This document shows positions 28,275 to 37,946 of a stretch of 64,000 bases of DNA, piece after piece. Within the stretch, counting starts at the first letter, position 1. Each line of letters begins with the position of its first letter. The stretch is taken from assembly GCF_000717275.1 (NCBI RefSeq), contig NZ_JNYV01000004.1, positions 372,001-436,000 on the forward strand, given 5' to 3'. A program made the translations under genes and the position numbers. The notes under the pieces are model-generated. The model saw only the letters and a list, made by a program, of their open reading frames with translations, did not search any database and was not told the DNA's origin. The stretch is from Kitasatospora arboriphila. Lineage in GTDB: Bacteria; Actinomycetota; Actinomycetes; Mycobacteriales; Mycobacteriaceae.

Positions 28275-28295
28275 GGTTTCCTCTGTGATGGGTGG

Positions 28296-30311
28296 CTACC
28301 GGCCACCGGTGCCGGGTGAGTCGGATGTGGCGAACGCGTCGAGTACCCAGTCTCGCAGGGCCTCGGTGAGCACACGCTGATTGTCCCGTTTCACGATCTC
28401 GTGCCCCTCGTCGGGGAAGAGGATCAGATCGGCCTTCTGCCCGCGTGCGCGAGCGGACTCGACGACCTGCTCGGATTCGCTGACCGGGACGTTGGTGTCG
28501 TGTCGGCCATGGATCACCAGCAGCGGCGCACGTAGCTCGGAGATGCGATGGATGGGTGAGAGGTCACGCAGCAGCTCCCGGTCGGCGTCGGGGTGTCCGT
28601 ACTTCGTGTAGGCGGCCGCCGCGATCCACGGTTCGGTGTTCTCGTAGAACGACTCCAGGTCGCTCATCCCACAGATCGCCACGCCGGCCGCGAATGTCTC
28701 GGCGTGGAAGGTCAGACATGCCAATGTCAGATATCCGCCGTACGACCTTCCCGCACAGGCGATCCGGTCGGGATCGGCGTATCCCTCGCGGACGAGGAAA
28801 GCGGCGCAGTCGGCGGCATCGTTGATCCCGGCATATCTGCCGTACCGGTCGTCGGCGTGGGCGAACAGCCGGCCGGAACCTCCGGAGCCACGCACGTTCG
28901 CCGCGAGGACGGTGATGCCCGCCTCGAGCAGGGCGGGGAACAGGAAGCTGTAGTCGGGCCGGGCCTGGGCTTCGGGTCCGCCGTGGAAGTAGATGAGTGC
29001 CGGTTGGGCGCCGGAGCCCCCACCGTGGCCCGACCGCCGCGCACGGGCGGCCCGGGACGCCGATTCGTCCGGGTGATAGAGCCAGCCCGACAACGGCATC
29101 CCGTCGCGGGCGAAGAACTCGACGTGGTCGGGCCCGTTTGCCCCGCGACGATCCGTGGTGCTGTCAGCGATGGCATCGGGATGGTCAAGGGGAGTCCAGT
29201 GGGCCTCACGCCAGTTCACCAGACCCACCTCGGGAGGGAGGTCGGGACCCTGCACGGTCATCGCGATCAGGGAACCCGTTGTACTGATCGACAATTCACT
29301 GACAACCGCACCGGGCAACTCGATCGGTGGGTGCAGCGTGCGGTCGGGCAGTGTCATCACCTGCAACTCGCTGCGCCCCTTGTTGTTCCACAGGATGGCC
29401 AGGGTGCTCTGGTCGTAGCTGAGTGCGAACTCGTCCAAACCGCAGTCCGGCCGCTCGGCGATGACCGCGAACCGGATACCCTCCCGCGCGGACTCGATAC
29501 CGAGCAGTCGGGGGAACTTCGCGTCGAAGTCGCTGCGCACCAGCGCCTGCACGCTGTCGAGGTCCTTGTGAAGCTTCGGCAGGCCGAGGCCGGGAAAGAG
29601 CAGGGACGAGTGCTGGTAGCCCTGGTCGAGGATCACACCCTGGTCGGTCGTCGCCCCGGTGTCGTTGGGGAGCAGCGGGGTGATGGTCGTGGCGTGCGGA
29701 TCGGACTGCGTTGAACGCCGATTGTCTCTGCGCAGCAGCAACATGTCGCGATATCCACGTGGTCCCACCCGCAGCAGGGCGGCGTCCTTCCACGAATCGA
29801 CCAGGTGCCCACCCACCCGGGCATCGAGGTCGATGACGTACTGCGACAGGGGGTCGGCGATGAGAGCGTGGGCGGTTCCGTCGGCCTCGGTCGCGGTGAG
29901 CTGCACCCGGTTCACGTCCCATCCGATCAGCTCGACCGTCGCGTAGTCGTCGGCGGCCGCCACCCGGTGGGCGGCGGTGTCGTGGGGATCGGTGGTCACC
30001 ACCCACACCTGATGGTGTTCGCCGCCACCGGGCGCTACCTCGCACGCCAGCCAGTGCCCGTCCGCAGAGTGGATCAGTTTGCGTACCGGCCCGGTGCACG
30101 GCAGATCGACCATCCGCAGCGGTCCGGCCCCCGCCCTGCTGAGGGATCGCTGCACTGCCCGCGGGTACCCGGTGCCGTCGTCCAGGATGTACGCGAGCGC
30201 CTTTCCTCCCGGCGACACCGACGCACCGTAGCTGTGGCGCTGACGGGTGTTGTCCGAGGTCGTCGCGGCCGACGTGCGCTGCGCAGAGTTGCCTGTGACC
30301 GCCGGTGTCAC
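28296..30311 (-). CDS. S9 family (prolyl oligopeptidase-like) serine peptidase
   Basis: 671 residues. The N-terminal two thirds lack a catalytic motif and have repeated beta-strand patterns expected of a beta-propeller. The C-terminal third is an alpha/beta-hydrolase: nucleophile GRSYGGY near residue 520, Asp in GRHDTNVP near 604 and His in DEGHEI near 637. No signal peptide, so cytoplasmic. The GTG at 30311 forms a GTGA overlap with the stop of the upstream amidotransferase gene, which fixes the start and implies translational coupling; the open frame continues further but would run inside that gene. Family members cleave short peptides or aminoacyl amides. Beside a ligase and an amidotransferase it could hydrolyse or mature the peptide product (inference). 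Confidence 0.9.
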   Translation of the reverse strand: MTPAVTGNSAQRTSAATTSDNTRQRHSYGASVSPGGKALAYILDDGTGYPRAVQRSLSRAGAGPLRMVDLPCTGPVRKLIHSADGHWLACEVAPGGGEHHQVWVVTTDPHDTAAHRVAAADDYATVELIGWDVNRVQLTATEADGTAHALIADPLSQYVIDLDARVGGHLVDSWKDAALLRVGPRGYRDMLLLRRDNRRSTQSDPHATTITPLLPNDTGATTDQGVILDQGYQHSSLLFPGLGLPKLHKDLDSVQALVRSDFDAKFPRLLGIESAREGIRFAVIAERPDCGLDEFALSYDQSTLAILWNNKGRSELQVMTLPDRTLHPPIELPGAVVSELSISTTGSLIAMTVQGPDLPPEVGLVNWREAHWTPLDHPDAIADSTTDRRGANGPDHVEFFARDGMPLSGWLYHPDESASRAARARRSGHGGGSGAQPALIYFHGGPEAQARPDYSFLFPALLEAGITVLAANVRGSGGSGRLFAHADDRYGRYAGINDAADCAAFLVREGYADPDRIACAGRSYGGYLTLACLTFHAETFAAGVAICGMSDLESFYENTEPWIAAAAYTKYGHPDADRELLRDLSPIHRISELRAPLLVIHGRHDTNVPVSESEQVVESARARGQKADLILFPDEGHEIVKRDNQRVLTEALRDWVLDAFATSDSPGTGGR

Positions 30312-32113
30312 CTCGACCCCGGCGCGCCTGTCATCGACTCCATGCTTTGTAGCCACATCTCCAGCATGGCGACCTGCCACAGCGCGTTCGAGCCCAGGGT
30401 GGTGCGAGTCCGGTTCGGGGCGGCCAGCAGTGCGGCGATGGCATCGTCTTCGTACAACGCGCGGCGACGCGCCGACTCGGCGCGCAAGGTGTCGTTGACC
30501 AGGTCGAGGACTCCACCGTCCAGGTGGCGGATGCCGGGGACGGGGAAATAACCCTTCGTGCGGTCGATGACCTCAGCAGGCAACAGGGCGCGGCCGGCCT
30601 CCTTGAGCACCCCTTTGCCGCCGTGCGCCAGTTTGAGCCCCGGCGGGCACGTGGCCGCGAGCTCGACGAACTCGTGATCGAGGAAGGGGACGCGACCTTC
30701 CAGCCCCCACGCCATGGTCATCGAGTCGACGCGTTTGACGGGGTCGTCCACCAGCATCACGGTGGTGTCGAGTCGCAGGGCCGCGTCGACGGCGGTGGCG
30801 GCACCCGGCGCGTTCTGGTGCTCGGAGGCGAACTGCCAACTGGGGTCGTGGTCCAGGCGATAGTCGCTGCGCAACAACGCGTTCAGCTCGTGGTGCGAAC
30901 GGTCGAAGAACACCGAGGCGTATGCCTTCGTGACATCTTCGCGCGGAGTGTTCTCCAGGGGCGGATACCAGTCGTAGCCGCCGAGGATCTCGTCGGCGCC
31001 CTGTCCCGACTGCACCACCTTGATCGACTTGCTGACCTCCTGGGACAACAGGTAAAACGCCACGCAGTCGTGGCTGACCATCGGCTCGCTCATCGCCGCG
31101 ACGGTGCCCGGAATGGCGGGGAGCAGACGGTCGGTGCCGATGTGGATCTTGTGGTGGTCGGTTTTGAACGTGCTCGCGATGAGGTCGGAGTACTCGTATT
31201 CGTCGCCGGATTCGCCTCCGGCCGAGTCGAATCCGATGCTGAACGTCGCGAGGTCGCGCTGTCCCTGCTCGGCGAGCAGCGCGACGACCAGGGAGGAGTC
31301 GATACCGCCCGAGAGCAGCACGCCGACCGGTACGTCGGCGACCATCCGCCGGCGTACCGCCACCCGCAGGGAGTCGATCAAGGCTTCGCCCCACTGCGCC
31401 TCGCCCCAGTCCAGGCGATCGGGGTGCGGCTCGAAAACCGGCTCCCAGTAACGCTTCTCGGTGGACGTGCCGTCGGCCCTGATGGTGCGGACCGTGGCGG
31501 GCGGTAACTTGCGGACACCGGCATACATGGTGTGTGGCGCAGGCACCACCGAATGGAACGTGAAGTAGTGGTGCAACGCGACGCGATCGATCGAGGTGTC
31601 GACGCCACCGGCGCGCAGCAGCGCCGGGATGGACGATGCGAAGCGCAGCCGCGTCGCCGTCTCGCTGATGTACAGGGGTTTGATGCCGAGGCGGTCGCGG
31701 GCCAGCGTCAGCTCGCCGGTGTCGGTGTTGACGATCGCGAACGCGAACATGCCCTTGAAATGCTGGACGCAGTCGGCGCCCCAGCGGTGGAACGCCTTGA
31801 GGATCACCTCACTGTCGGCGGTCGAGAAGAAGGAGTAGCCGTGGCCCGCGAGTTCATCGCGCAGCTCGCGATAGTTGTAGATGCAGCCGTTGAACACCAG
31901 CGACAGACCCAGCGCGGTGTCGACCATGGGTTGTGCACCTCGGCCGGACAGGTCGATGATCTCCAGTCGCCGGTGTCCGAGGGCCACGTTGCGGTGGAGG
32001 TAGGCACCCTCGCCGTCGGGTCCGCGGGCGGTCATCGTCTCGGTCATGGCTGCGACGGCCGCGAGATCGGGCCGCTCGCCGCCCCAGGTGATCTCCCCGC
32101 TGATGCCGCACAT
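30308..32113 (-). CDS. Asparagine synthase family amidotransferase (N-acetylglutaminylglutamine amidotransferase-like)
   Basis: 601 residues, cytoplasmic. Class II glutamine amidotransferase domain first: Cys2 becomes the nucleophile after Met removal, with RGPDGEG at 30-36, GHRRL at 46-50 and FNGCIYNY at 74-81. The synthase domain follows, with the ATP pyrophosphatase loop SGGIDSS at 268-274 and GQGADEILGGY. It transfers ammonia from glutamine to an adenylated carboxylate. Length and sequence resemble the amidotransferase of N-acetylglutaminylglutamine amide synthesis more than housekeeping AsnB; this is judgement without a search. The start follows the ligase stop by 3 bases (AAAGG inside the upstream gene), and the stop overlaps the peptidase start. 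The three genes therefore form one unit, probably amidating a small peptide made by the neighbouring ligase. Confidence 0.9.
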   Translation of the reverse strand: MCGISGEITWGGERPDLAAVAAMTETMTARGPDGEGAYLHRNVALGHRRLEIIDLSGRGAQPMVDTALGLSLVFNGCIYNYRELRDELAGHGYSFFSTADSEVILKAFHRWGADCVQHFKGMFAFAIVNTDTGELTLARDRLGIKPLYISETATRLRFASSIPALLRAGGVDTSIDRVALHHYFTFHSVVPAPHTMYAGVRKLPPATVRTIRADGTSTEKRYWEPVFEPHPDRLDWGEAQWGEALIDSLRVAVRRRMVADVPVGVLLSGGIDSSLVVALLAEQGQRDLATFSIGFDSAGGESGDEYEYSDLIASTFKTDHHKIHIGTDRLLPAIPGTVAAMSEPMVSHDCVAFYLLSQEVSKSIKVVQSGQGADEILGGYDWYPPLENTPREDVTKAYASVFFDRSHHELNALLRSDYRLDHDPSWQFASEHQNAPGAATAVDAALRLDTTVMLVDDPVKRVDSMTMAWGLEGRVPFLDHEFVELAATCPPGLKLAHGGKGVLKEAGRALLPAEVIDRTKGYFPVPGIRHLDGGVLDLVNDTLRAESARRRALYEDDAIAALLAAPNRTRTTLGSNALWQVAMLEMWLQSMESMTGAPGSR

Positions 32114-32116
32114 TCG

Positions 32117-34768
32117 CTACCGCCTTTCGGTTGGGGTCTGCGGGCAGGCATGGTCCCGCGACGAGCCGCTGAGAATCCACGTGTCCTTGCCGCCTCCGCC
32201 ACGGGAAGAGTTGACGATCATGCTGCCCGAGGGGGCGACCCTGGTGAGGGCCGCCGGCGCCATGTGAGCCGAGACGTTGCCGTCCCCGTCCGTCCGTAGA
32301 TGAACGAACGCACGTAGGTCCACGTGGTGCGGGTAGAGCCCTTGACCGTCGAACGTCGGATGGGTGGACAACCGGACAACGTCTTGTGCGACAAACCTTT
32401 CCGGGTGCCCGATCAGGTCTTTGCGCCGCTCGGCCAGCTCCTGTTCGGTGGCCTCGGGTCCGATCATCACCCCTGAGCCGCCGAGGCCGTCGATCGGTTT
32501 CACGACCATCTCGTCCAGGCGGGAGAGCACGTGGTCGCGCTGATCGCGCTCGGCACACAGCCAGGTGGGGATCTGGTCGATGGCCGGCTCCTCACCCAGG
32601 TAGTACCGAATCATCGCCGGGACGAATGCGTACACGGCCTTGTCGTCGGCGATCCCGTTGCCGAGCGCGTTGGCGATCGCGAGCGTTCCGGCTCCGAGCG
32701 CCCGGAGGAACGGGTGCCGCAGGGGTGCACCATCGGATCCTGTCGACGAGAGCAGCATGTCCTCGTCCATGCGGGCGTAGATGACGCTGAGCGGCACGTC
32801 CTTGCCGTGGATCCGCGCCACGATCCGGTTACCGTCACCACGTAGGTCGCCGGTGTCCACCACGGCCAACCCGGCGCGTTCGGCGATCATCGTGTGCTCG
32901 AACCACGCGGAGTCCTCCCACCCGGCGCTCAGGACCACGATCGCGCCGTTCGGATCGCCGCGTGGTGGACGCGCGGCGCCCAGCGTCTCGGCGATCATCT
33001 GCGGCATGGTGTCGACCGGCAGGATCTCGTCGTGACACCTGATCTCGCCGAGGAACCGCGTCATCAGAGCGCGGTTGGAGATCGCGTAGGCGACGCCCGA
33101 GGGCACCCGCAGGTTGTCCTCCAGGACACAGAACTCGCCCGGTCCGGTCGACACCAGATCGGTCCCACAGATGTGGGTCCGAACCCGTTGCCACCGTGGA
33201 GCATTGCCTGCGCTTCGGTACCCAGGGGCCCGGTCCAGGATCTCAGGCGGGATGACGCCCTCGGAGATGATCTCCTGGTCGCCGTAGACGTCCAGGAGGA
33301 ACGCGTTGAGGGCGAGGGCGCGCTGGCGCAGCCCCTTCGACACCCGCTCCCAGGTGTCGGCCTCGATGATCCGCGGCACCGCGTCGAGTGAGAAGATCTG
33401 TGCCCGGTCCTGGCCGCTGACCCGGAAGGTCATCCCGCCCGCGCTCTGCTCGCTCTCCATGTGATGTTGCCGGTTGCGCAGGGTGACCGGGCCCAGGTTG
33501 GTCAGCGTGTCGACGACCCCGCGGTAGGCGCCCCGTACCCGGCCGTCGGCGTCGAACACCTCGTCGTAGAGGTCGGGTTGTTGATTGTCGGGTTGTGGGT
33601 TGTCTTGGCGGGTGTTGTAGCTGTGGAGCATCGGGTTGGCGGGGTCGGCGACGGTCGGCGGGGGTGGGGCAGCGCCGGCGGTCTCGGTGAGCAGACTGTC
33701 CACCACGTCCGACAGATGTCCACGCCGCCGCAGCGCACGTCGTTGCCTGGCCGACGAACTGCCGACACCGATCGCCTGGTCGATGAGCTCGCTGACGGTC
33801 TCCCAGTCGCCGCACGACTCCAATTCCGGCCGCAGCATCGACGCCAGTTCGCGCACCATGTCCTCGGCCGGACGCGGTTTGGCGGCGACCATGTCGACGA
33901 GGTCCGCCTCCAAGCCCGACCGCGCAGCCTGCCACAACGCCGCCCGGTAGATCGTGGGCGACACCTCGACGCCGGGTTCGCCGTGGGCCATGGCCGTGAT
34001 CTCGCGCTGCACCAATGCCCGGAACAGGCCGGCGACGAGCGCGACGGTGTCAACGGAGGGACAGCTGTCGCAGACCCGGAGTTCCAGTGTCGGCTGCCTC
34101 GCCGAGGGCCGCACGTCGTAATAGACCATTCCCGGGTCGGTGATGACCCCGGTGTCGATCAGGCGTTGGATCTCTGCGTCGTAGTGAGCGGCGGAATCGA
34201 GACGGGGAAACGGGCCGGTGGTGGGCCACCGTTGCCAGACGAGTGTGCGTGAGCTGGCATAGCCGGTGTCGGTCCCGTCGGCCCAGAACGGTGAACTCGC
34301 GGACAGCGCCAGCAAGGTCGGCACGTGTGGCGACAGTCGCCACGCAACCTGGACCGCCTGGTCGCGATCAGCGACATCGACGTGGACCTGGGTTCCGCAG
34401 ATGAGCTGTTCCCGGGCGAGGAGTTGGTAGTCGGCCAGCATCTGGCGGTAGCGCGGGGTCTCGGTGACCTGTAGTTCGGTGGGGACCGCCAGAGGCATGG
34501 CGCCGGCGGCCACCACCCCGATCTCGAGTTCGCGGGCCGTGTCCGCCAAGACCGCACGATGCTCACGCAGATCATCACGCAACGACGAGAGTCGGCTGAA
34601 CACAGCACTGTTCACCTCGATGACACAGCGCTGCAATTCCTCCACGTAGCCACCGGTATCCGGAAGAGCCTTGAGCAGTTCAGGTGCCCGGGGAGTCAAC
34701 CGGCGGGTGCGGAGGTCGACGAGATGGAACTCCTCTTCCACCCCGATATTCCTCGGCTGACCGTTCAT
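32117..34768 (-). CDS. Carboxylate-amine ligase (GCS2/YbdK) fused to circularly permuted type 2 ATP-grasp protein
   Basis: 883-residue two-domain ligase. Residues 1-360 are a glutamate-cysteine ligase type 2 domain: NIGVEEEFHLVD near the N-terminus (metal/substrate-binding glutamates), GTQVHVDV and ELRVCDSCPSVD. A polar Gln/Asn/Pro linker of about 40 residues follows. Residues 420-870 are a circularly permuted ATP-grasp domain: LEDNLRVPSGVAYA, WEDSAWFEH, then VVKPIDGLGGSGVMIGP and SSRGGGGKDTW. Both domains form amide bonds between a carboxylate and an amine using ATP, so the protein may build a di- or tripeptide in two steps. The ATG is followed closely by family sequence. It heads the amidotransferase-peptidase operon. 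In other bacteria the two domains are usually separate proteins. Confidence 0.9.
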   Translation of the reverse strand: MNGQPRNIGVEEEFHLVDLRTRRLTPRAPELLKALPDTGGYVEELQRCVIEVNSAVFSRLSSLRDDLREHRAVLADTARELEIGVVAAGAMPLAVPTELQVTETPRYRQMLADYQLLAREQLICGTQVHVDVADRDQAVQVAWRLSPHVPTLLALSASSPFWADGTDTGYASSRTLVWQRWPTTGPFPRLDSAAHYDAEIQRLIDTGVITDPGMVYYDVRPSARQPTLELRVCDSCPSVDTVALVAGLFRALVQREITAMAHGEPGVEVSPTIYRAALWQAARSGLEADLVDMVAAKPRPAEDMVRELASMLRPELESCGDWETVSELIDQAIGVGSSSARQRRALRRRGHLSDVVDSLLTETAGAAPPPPTVADPANPMLHSYNTRQDNPQPDNQQPDLYDEVFDADGRVRGAYRGVVDTLTNLGPVTLRNRQHHMESEQSAGGMTFRVSGQDRAQIFSLDAVPRIIEADTWERVSKGLRQRALALNAFLLDVYGDQEIISEGVIPPEILDRAPGYRSAGNAPRWQRVRTHICGTDLVSTGPGEFCVLEDNLRVPSGVAYAISNRALMTRFLGEIRCHDEILPVDTMPQMIAETLGAARPPRGDPNGAIVVLSAGWEDSAWFEHTMIAERAGLAVVDTGDLRGDGNRIVARIHGKDVPLSVIYARMDEDMLLSSTGSDGAPLRHPFLRALGAGTLAIANALGNGIADDKAVYAFVPAMIRYYLGEEPAIDQIPTWLCAERDQRDHVLSRLDEMVVKPIDGLGGSGVMIGPEATEQELAERRKDLIGHPERFVAQDVVRLSTHPTFDGQGLYPHHVDLRAFVHLRTDGDGNVSAHMAPAALTRVAPSGSMIVNSSRGGGGKDTWILSGSSRDHACPQTPTERR

Positions 34769-34836
34769 TTGAGAAGCCTAAGACCAATGTCCGCAGTCGG
34801 CACGGCGACGAAGGTCCGGAACAAGTCACCCTTGGT

Positions 34837-35331
34837 TCACGACGGTGTCACCCAGGTGGTGATGGTGCAGTGGACCACTTCGACGCCGGCGCGATCGGTG
34901 ATCGCGATGTCCACCGGCACCTCGCGGCCTTCGGTCACCGTCGAGAAGTCGACCGGCTCGGGCAGCGTCGCCACCGCGCGCAAGCCGGTGGTGGCCTTGG
35001 CCAGGTAGTGACTCTCCATCCCCTTCGGGATCCAGCGATGCGAGCTGGGCACGGTGGCCTCCATCAGCATTCCCATCGCGACCTCGGCGAGATTGCATGC
35101 CGCAATGGCGTGGAACGTGCCGAGGTGGTTGTGGACGCCGAACCACTTCGGCGTGGCGACCTCGCATCTGCCGGGTTCCATCGTCTTCACGAACGGGACG
35201 ATGGTCGCGAAATACGGAACCCGCACACACATCCCGATCGAGAACAGCACCGAGCCCAGCCGGCCTGCGGGGAGCTTCTGACGGAAACGGTAAGTGGGGC
35301 TGCTGCGCGGGGACTGGACGGGAGATGTCAT
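34837..35331 (-). CDS. DUF4442 domain protein (hotdog-fold, thioesterase-like)
   Basis: 164 residues. The sequence from about residue 15 matches the DUF4442 pattern: a KLPAGRLGSVLFSIGMCVRVPYF-like opening that sits in a hotdog fold, HNHLGTFHAIAACNLAE, which corresponds to the central helix of hotdog thioesterases, and a beta-rich C-terminal half. The His/Asn-His-Leu-Gly region suggests an acyl-CoA-type ligand. Actual activity is not established for this family. The ATG at 35331 has only a weak ribosome-binding site. It lies between the ligase operon and the DUF4173 gene, all on the minus strand, separated by 68 and 24 bases. Confidence 0.8.
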   Translation of the reverse strand: MTSPVQSPRSSPTYRFRQKLPAGRLGSVLFSIGMCVRVPYFATIVPFVKTMEPGRCEVATPKWFGVHNHLGTFHAIAACNLAEVAMGMLMEATVPSSHRWIPKGMESHYLAKATTGLRAVATLPEPVDFSTVTEGREVPVDIAITDRAGVEVVHCTITTWVTPS

Positions 35332-35355
35332 GACGGCATCTTACCGACGAGTAAG

Positions 35356-36876
35356 TTAGCGCGGCGCGCAGCTGATCGGGGCGGCGGCAGCATCTGGCTT
35401 GCGGCCTTCGACTGCCTCGCGCGCCTGGTGGCGTCCCAGATTGAACGCCGTGGGTCCGTGATCGGCGGCAAGATCGCGCCCGATGGCACGCAGCACGCAC
35501 TCGCGGAGGTCGTCGGGCAGCCCCAGCAGTGCTTCGGTGGCGTCGGGGGACAGGTTCGCGAGATAGGTCAGGTCGACCTTGCCGGTTTGCTCGAAGCGGT
35601 CGACGTTGGCCTGGGCAATCCGTTCATCCGGGTTGTACGCCGCGAACGACAATGCGGCGACCATGGTGAGAAGTATCAGCGCTCTTGGCAATTGGCGGGT
35701 GCCGAGGCCGGCGCCGGCAATGATCAGGGCGACGAGGACGGCTCCGAGCCACAGCTCTGTCGCCATCACGCCGACGCGCAACCGGGTGGCGCCGAAGGTG
35801 TCCATGTAGAGGTCCATCCGGTGCAACGCCGAGGCCACGACGGCAAGCGCCGCGATGCAGAGTCCGCCGAGGATCGTCCGCGTCAGTACCCGTCCGGCGG
35901 ACGTGCTGCGGTCAGCGCGTTGCCAGGCGATCGTCACCACCAGGATGGTCAGTGCCGTGACGGCGAAGAGTTGCCAGAACCCGGTGCGCGCGTAGTCCGC
36001 GTAGGTCAGTCCCGCCGTCTCCTGCACGTAGTCGTCACCGCCGAACATCGCCCGTGCCTGGGTGATCAGGAAGACGATGTACAAGATGAGCACGGTGCCG
36101 GTGGGAACTGCCCACATCCACGGTTCGGCCGACGTGCGCGGCGACCGGTCCGCCAGACGTGGTCGGGCGTAGCGCAGGTAGATCCCGATCGCGGTGGCTC
36201 CTCCGATGACAAGACCGAGGACAACACGGGGGCCTACCTCGGTGTCGCCGACGTCCGGCAACACAGTGCTCAGCAACGACTCGAACGTCGCGTCGGCGCC
36301 GGCGAACAGGGCGCCGAACACCACCAGGAGCACCACTGTCACCACTGCCACCTGGAGTATTGCCCCCAGGTTCTTCACCGGACGGTCCCTTGCGCCATCG
36401 GCGATCCCGCGTCCCATCCATGCGGCGGCCGGGGCGAGGGCGACGACCGGCGCGACGACGGCCGCGGTCATCTCGCGAATGGTCCGGGCACCGACAACCA
36501 GCGTCCCCGTGGCCAGGATCGCGATGGCAATGCACACTGCGGCCAGCCATTCCGCGCTGCGCCATCCCGAGACGAGCAGCAATGCGACGATGCCGGCAGC
36601 GGTGATCAGCTCGGGCACGGTGGGCCGCTCGGGCGACGCGGCGAAGACGGCTGCCAGCACCGCGAGGCCGGTCAGTGCGATGCCGATCCCGATTGCGTCG
36701 GTCGGCACCAACGCCATCGCCAGTGCTGTGGTAACGGCAACTGCCGCAACGACTTTAGCCGGCGCGGCCCCAGGCAATGACGTGGATAGGGTGACCCGGC
36801 GGGCCTTGGCCGGTTCCTTGGTCAGCACCACCGATTGGTAAGCCTGCGGAGCATCCGAACTGTCGGTTTTGGGCAT
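35356..36876 (-). CDS. DUF4173 polytopic membrane protein
   Basis: 506 residues from the ATG at 36876, which has AGAGG about ten bases upstream; an open extension to 36996 is basic and low-complexity. After a cytoplasmic N-terminus of about 40 residues, some ten to eleven hydrophobic helices follow. The segment DDYVQETAGLTYADYARTGF with WQLF is typical of DUF4173 proteins. The last 90 residues are soluble and predicted cytoplasmic or periplasmic. Function is unknown; related genes often sit beside two-component systems, as here (histidine kinase gene 77 bases upstream, same strand), so it may be its target or partner. Confidence 0.8.
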   Translation of the reverse strand: MPKTDSSDAPQAYQSVVLTKEPAKARRVTLSTSLPGAAPAKVVAAVAVTTALAMALVPTDAIGIGIALTGLAVLAAVFAASPERPTVPELITAAGIVALLLVSGWRSAEWLAAVCIAIAILATGTLVVGARTIREMTAAVVAPVVALAPAAAWMGRGIADGARDRPVKNLGAILQVAVVTVVLLVVFGALFAGADATFESLLSTVLPDVGDTEVGPRVVLGLVIGGATAIGIYLRYARPRLADRSPRTSAEPWMWAVPTGTVLILYIVFLITQARAMFGGDDYVQETAGLTYADYARTGFWQLFAVTALTILVVTIAWQRADRSTSAGRVLTRTILGGLCIAALAVVASALHRMDLYMDTFGATRLRVGVMATELWLGAVLVALIIAGAGLGTRQLPRALILLTMVAALSFAAYNPDERIAQANVDRFEQTGKVDLTYLANLSPDATEALLGLPDDLRECVLRAIGRDLAADHGPTAFNLGRHQAREAVEGRKPDAAAAPISCAPR

Positions 36877-36953
36877 GGGTGTAGCACCTCTCGGAGACGA
36901 TGGATCGAAATGGTGCCGCGATCTGCGGCGATGGTGTGCGCGTCGAGCAGTCG

Positions 36954-37946
36954 TCAGTCGGCAGGCACGAGCGGTAGACGGATCCGGATCCGGCATCCCT
37001 CAGGGTCGTCGACCACACCGATGTCGCCGGCGTGCAGTGTGATCACCCACTGGGCGATGGCCAGACCCAGACCTGTTCCGCCGTCGCGTGATCCGCCCCG
37101 ACTGAACCGCTCGAAGATGCGCAGTCGCTCGGCGGGCGCGATACCCGGGCCCTGGTCGGCCACGTCGATGACAACCACCTCGCCCTCCGGCCAGGCACTT
37201 ACCTCCACGACGCCACCGGGCGGGGAGTGGCGGGCCGCGTTGTCGAGGAGATTGGCGAGTACCTGGTGCAGACGGCCCTCGTCGGCGTGGACGTGGAGCG
37301 CCGCGGCGACGTCGATCGCAAACGAGATGTCGCCCGGTGAGCGGAGCCGGCATTCGGCGACGGCGGTCTCGGCGAAGCATGCGAGATCGATGCGCTGGTG
37401 GTCGAGCTGGGCGACCCCGCCTTCGATCCGGGACAGGTCCAGCAACTCGGTGATCAGCCGCCCCAGCCGGTCCGTCTGCGAGAGCGCAAGTTCGAGGGTC
37501 TCCTGGTCCGGCGTTCGCACGCCGTCGACCATGTTCTCCAGCACTGCGTGCAGTGCGGCGACCGGCGTCCGCAACTCGTGGGCGACATTTCCGATGACCT
37601 CGCGGCGATAGCGGTCCTCGCCGGCGAGGTCATCGGCCATCTGATTGAAAGCTGTTGCCAGCGTGCCGATCTCGTCGCGGGACGTCGCTCGGACGCGGGC
37701 GGTGTAGTCGCCGCGGGACATTCGGCGCACAGCCCCCGTCATCTCGCGCAGCGGAGACGTCATCCCGTGGGCGAGCACAAACGTGACGACTATCGCGACG
37801 AGCAGTGCCATCAGCAAGGCGTACCGGAACTGCCACTGCGCGGTGATCCAGAAGGACACACTCGAGGTGAACAGTGCGCAACCGACCACGACCGCGGTCT
37901 TGAACTTGAACGAGTGCAGCGGATCCAGCGGCCGGGGCAGCATCAC
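36954..37946 (-). CDS. Sensor histidine kinase with HAMP domain
   Basis: 330 residues, membrane bound. There are two closely spaced hydrophobic segments (about 17-34 and 41-60) and hardly any extracytoplasmic loop. The sensor therefore probably detects an intramembrane or cytoplasmic signal. HAMP follows (about 61-112), then the phosphoacceptor His123 in NVAHELRTP, and the ATPase domain with LANLLDNAARHS (N box), DQGPGIAP (G1) and GTGLGLAI (G2). The start overlaps the response-regulator stop by 4 bases, so the two are coupled and form a cognate pair. Confidence 0.93.
   Translation of the reverse strand: MMLPRPLDPLHSFKFKTAVVVGCALFTSSVSFWITAQWQFRYALLMALLVAIVVTFVLAHGMTSPLREMTGAVRRMSRGDYTARVRATSRDEIGTLATAFNQMADDLAGEDRYRREVIGNVAHELRTPVAALHAVLENMVDGVRTPDQETLELALSQTDRLGRLITELLDLSRIEGGVAQLDHQRIDLACFAETAVAECRLRSPGDISFAIDVAAALHVHADEGRLHQVLANLLDNAARHSPPGGVVEVSAWPEGEVVVIDVADQGPGIAPAERLRIFERFSRGGSRDGGTGLGLAIAQWVITLHAGDIGVVDDPEGCRIRIRLPLVPAD

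Noticed and set aside
30312..30380. N-terminal extension of the S9 peptidase gene
   Set aside because: Would lie inside the amidotransferase gene; the GTGA overlap at 30308-30311 gives a better start.
34684..36780. 698-aa plus-strand frame over the DUF4442/DUF4173 genes
   Set aside because: Antisense to clear membrane and hotdog proteins, with shadow composition and no family match.
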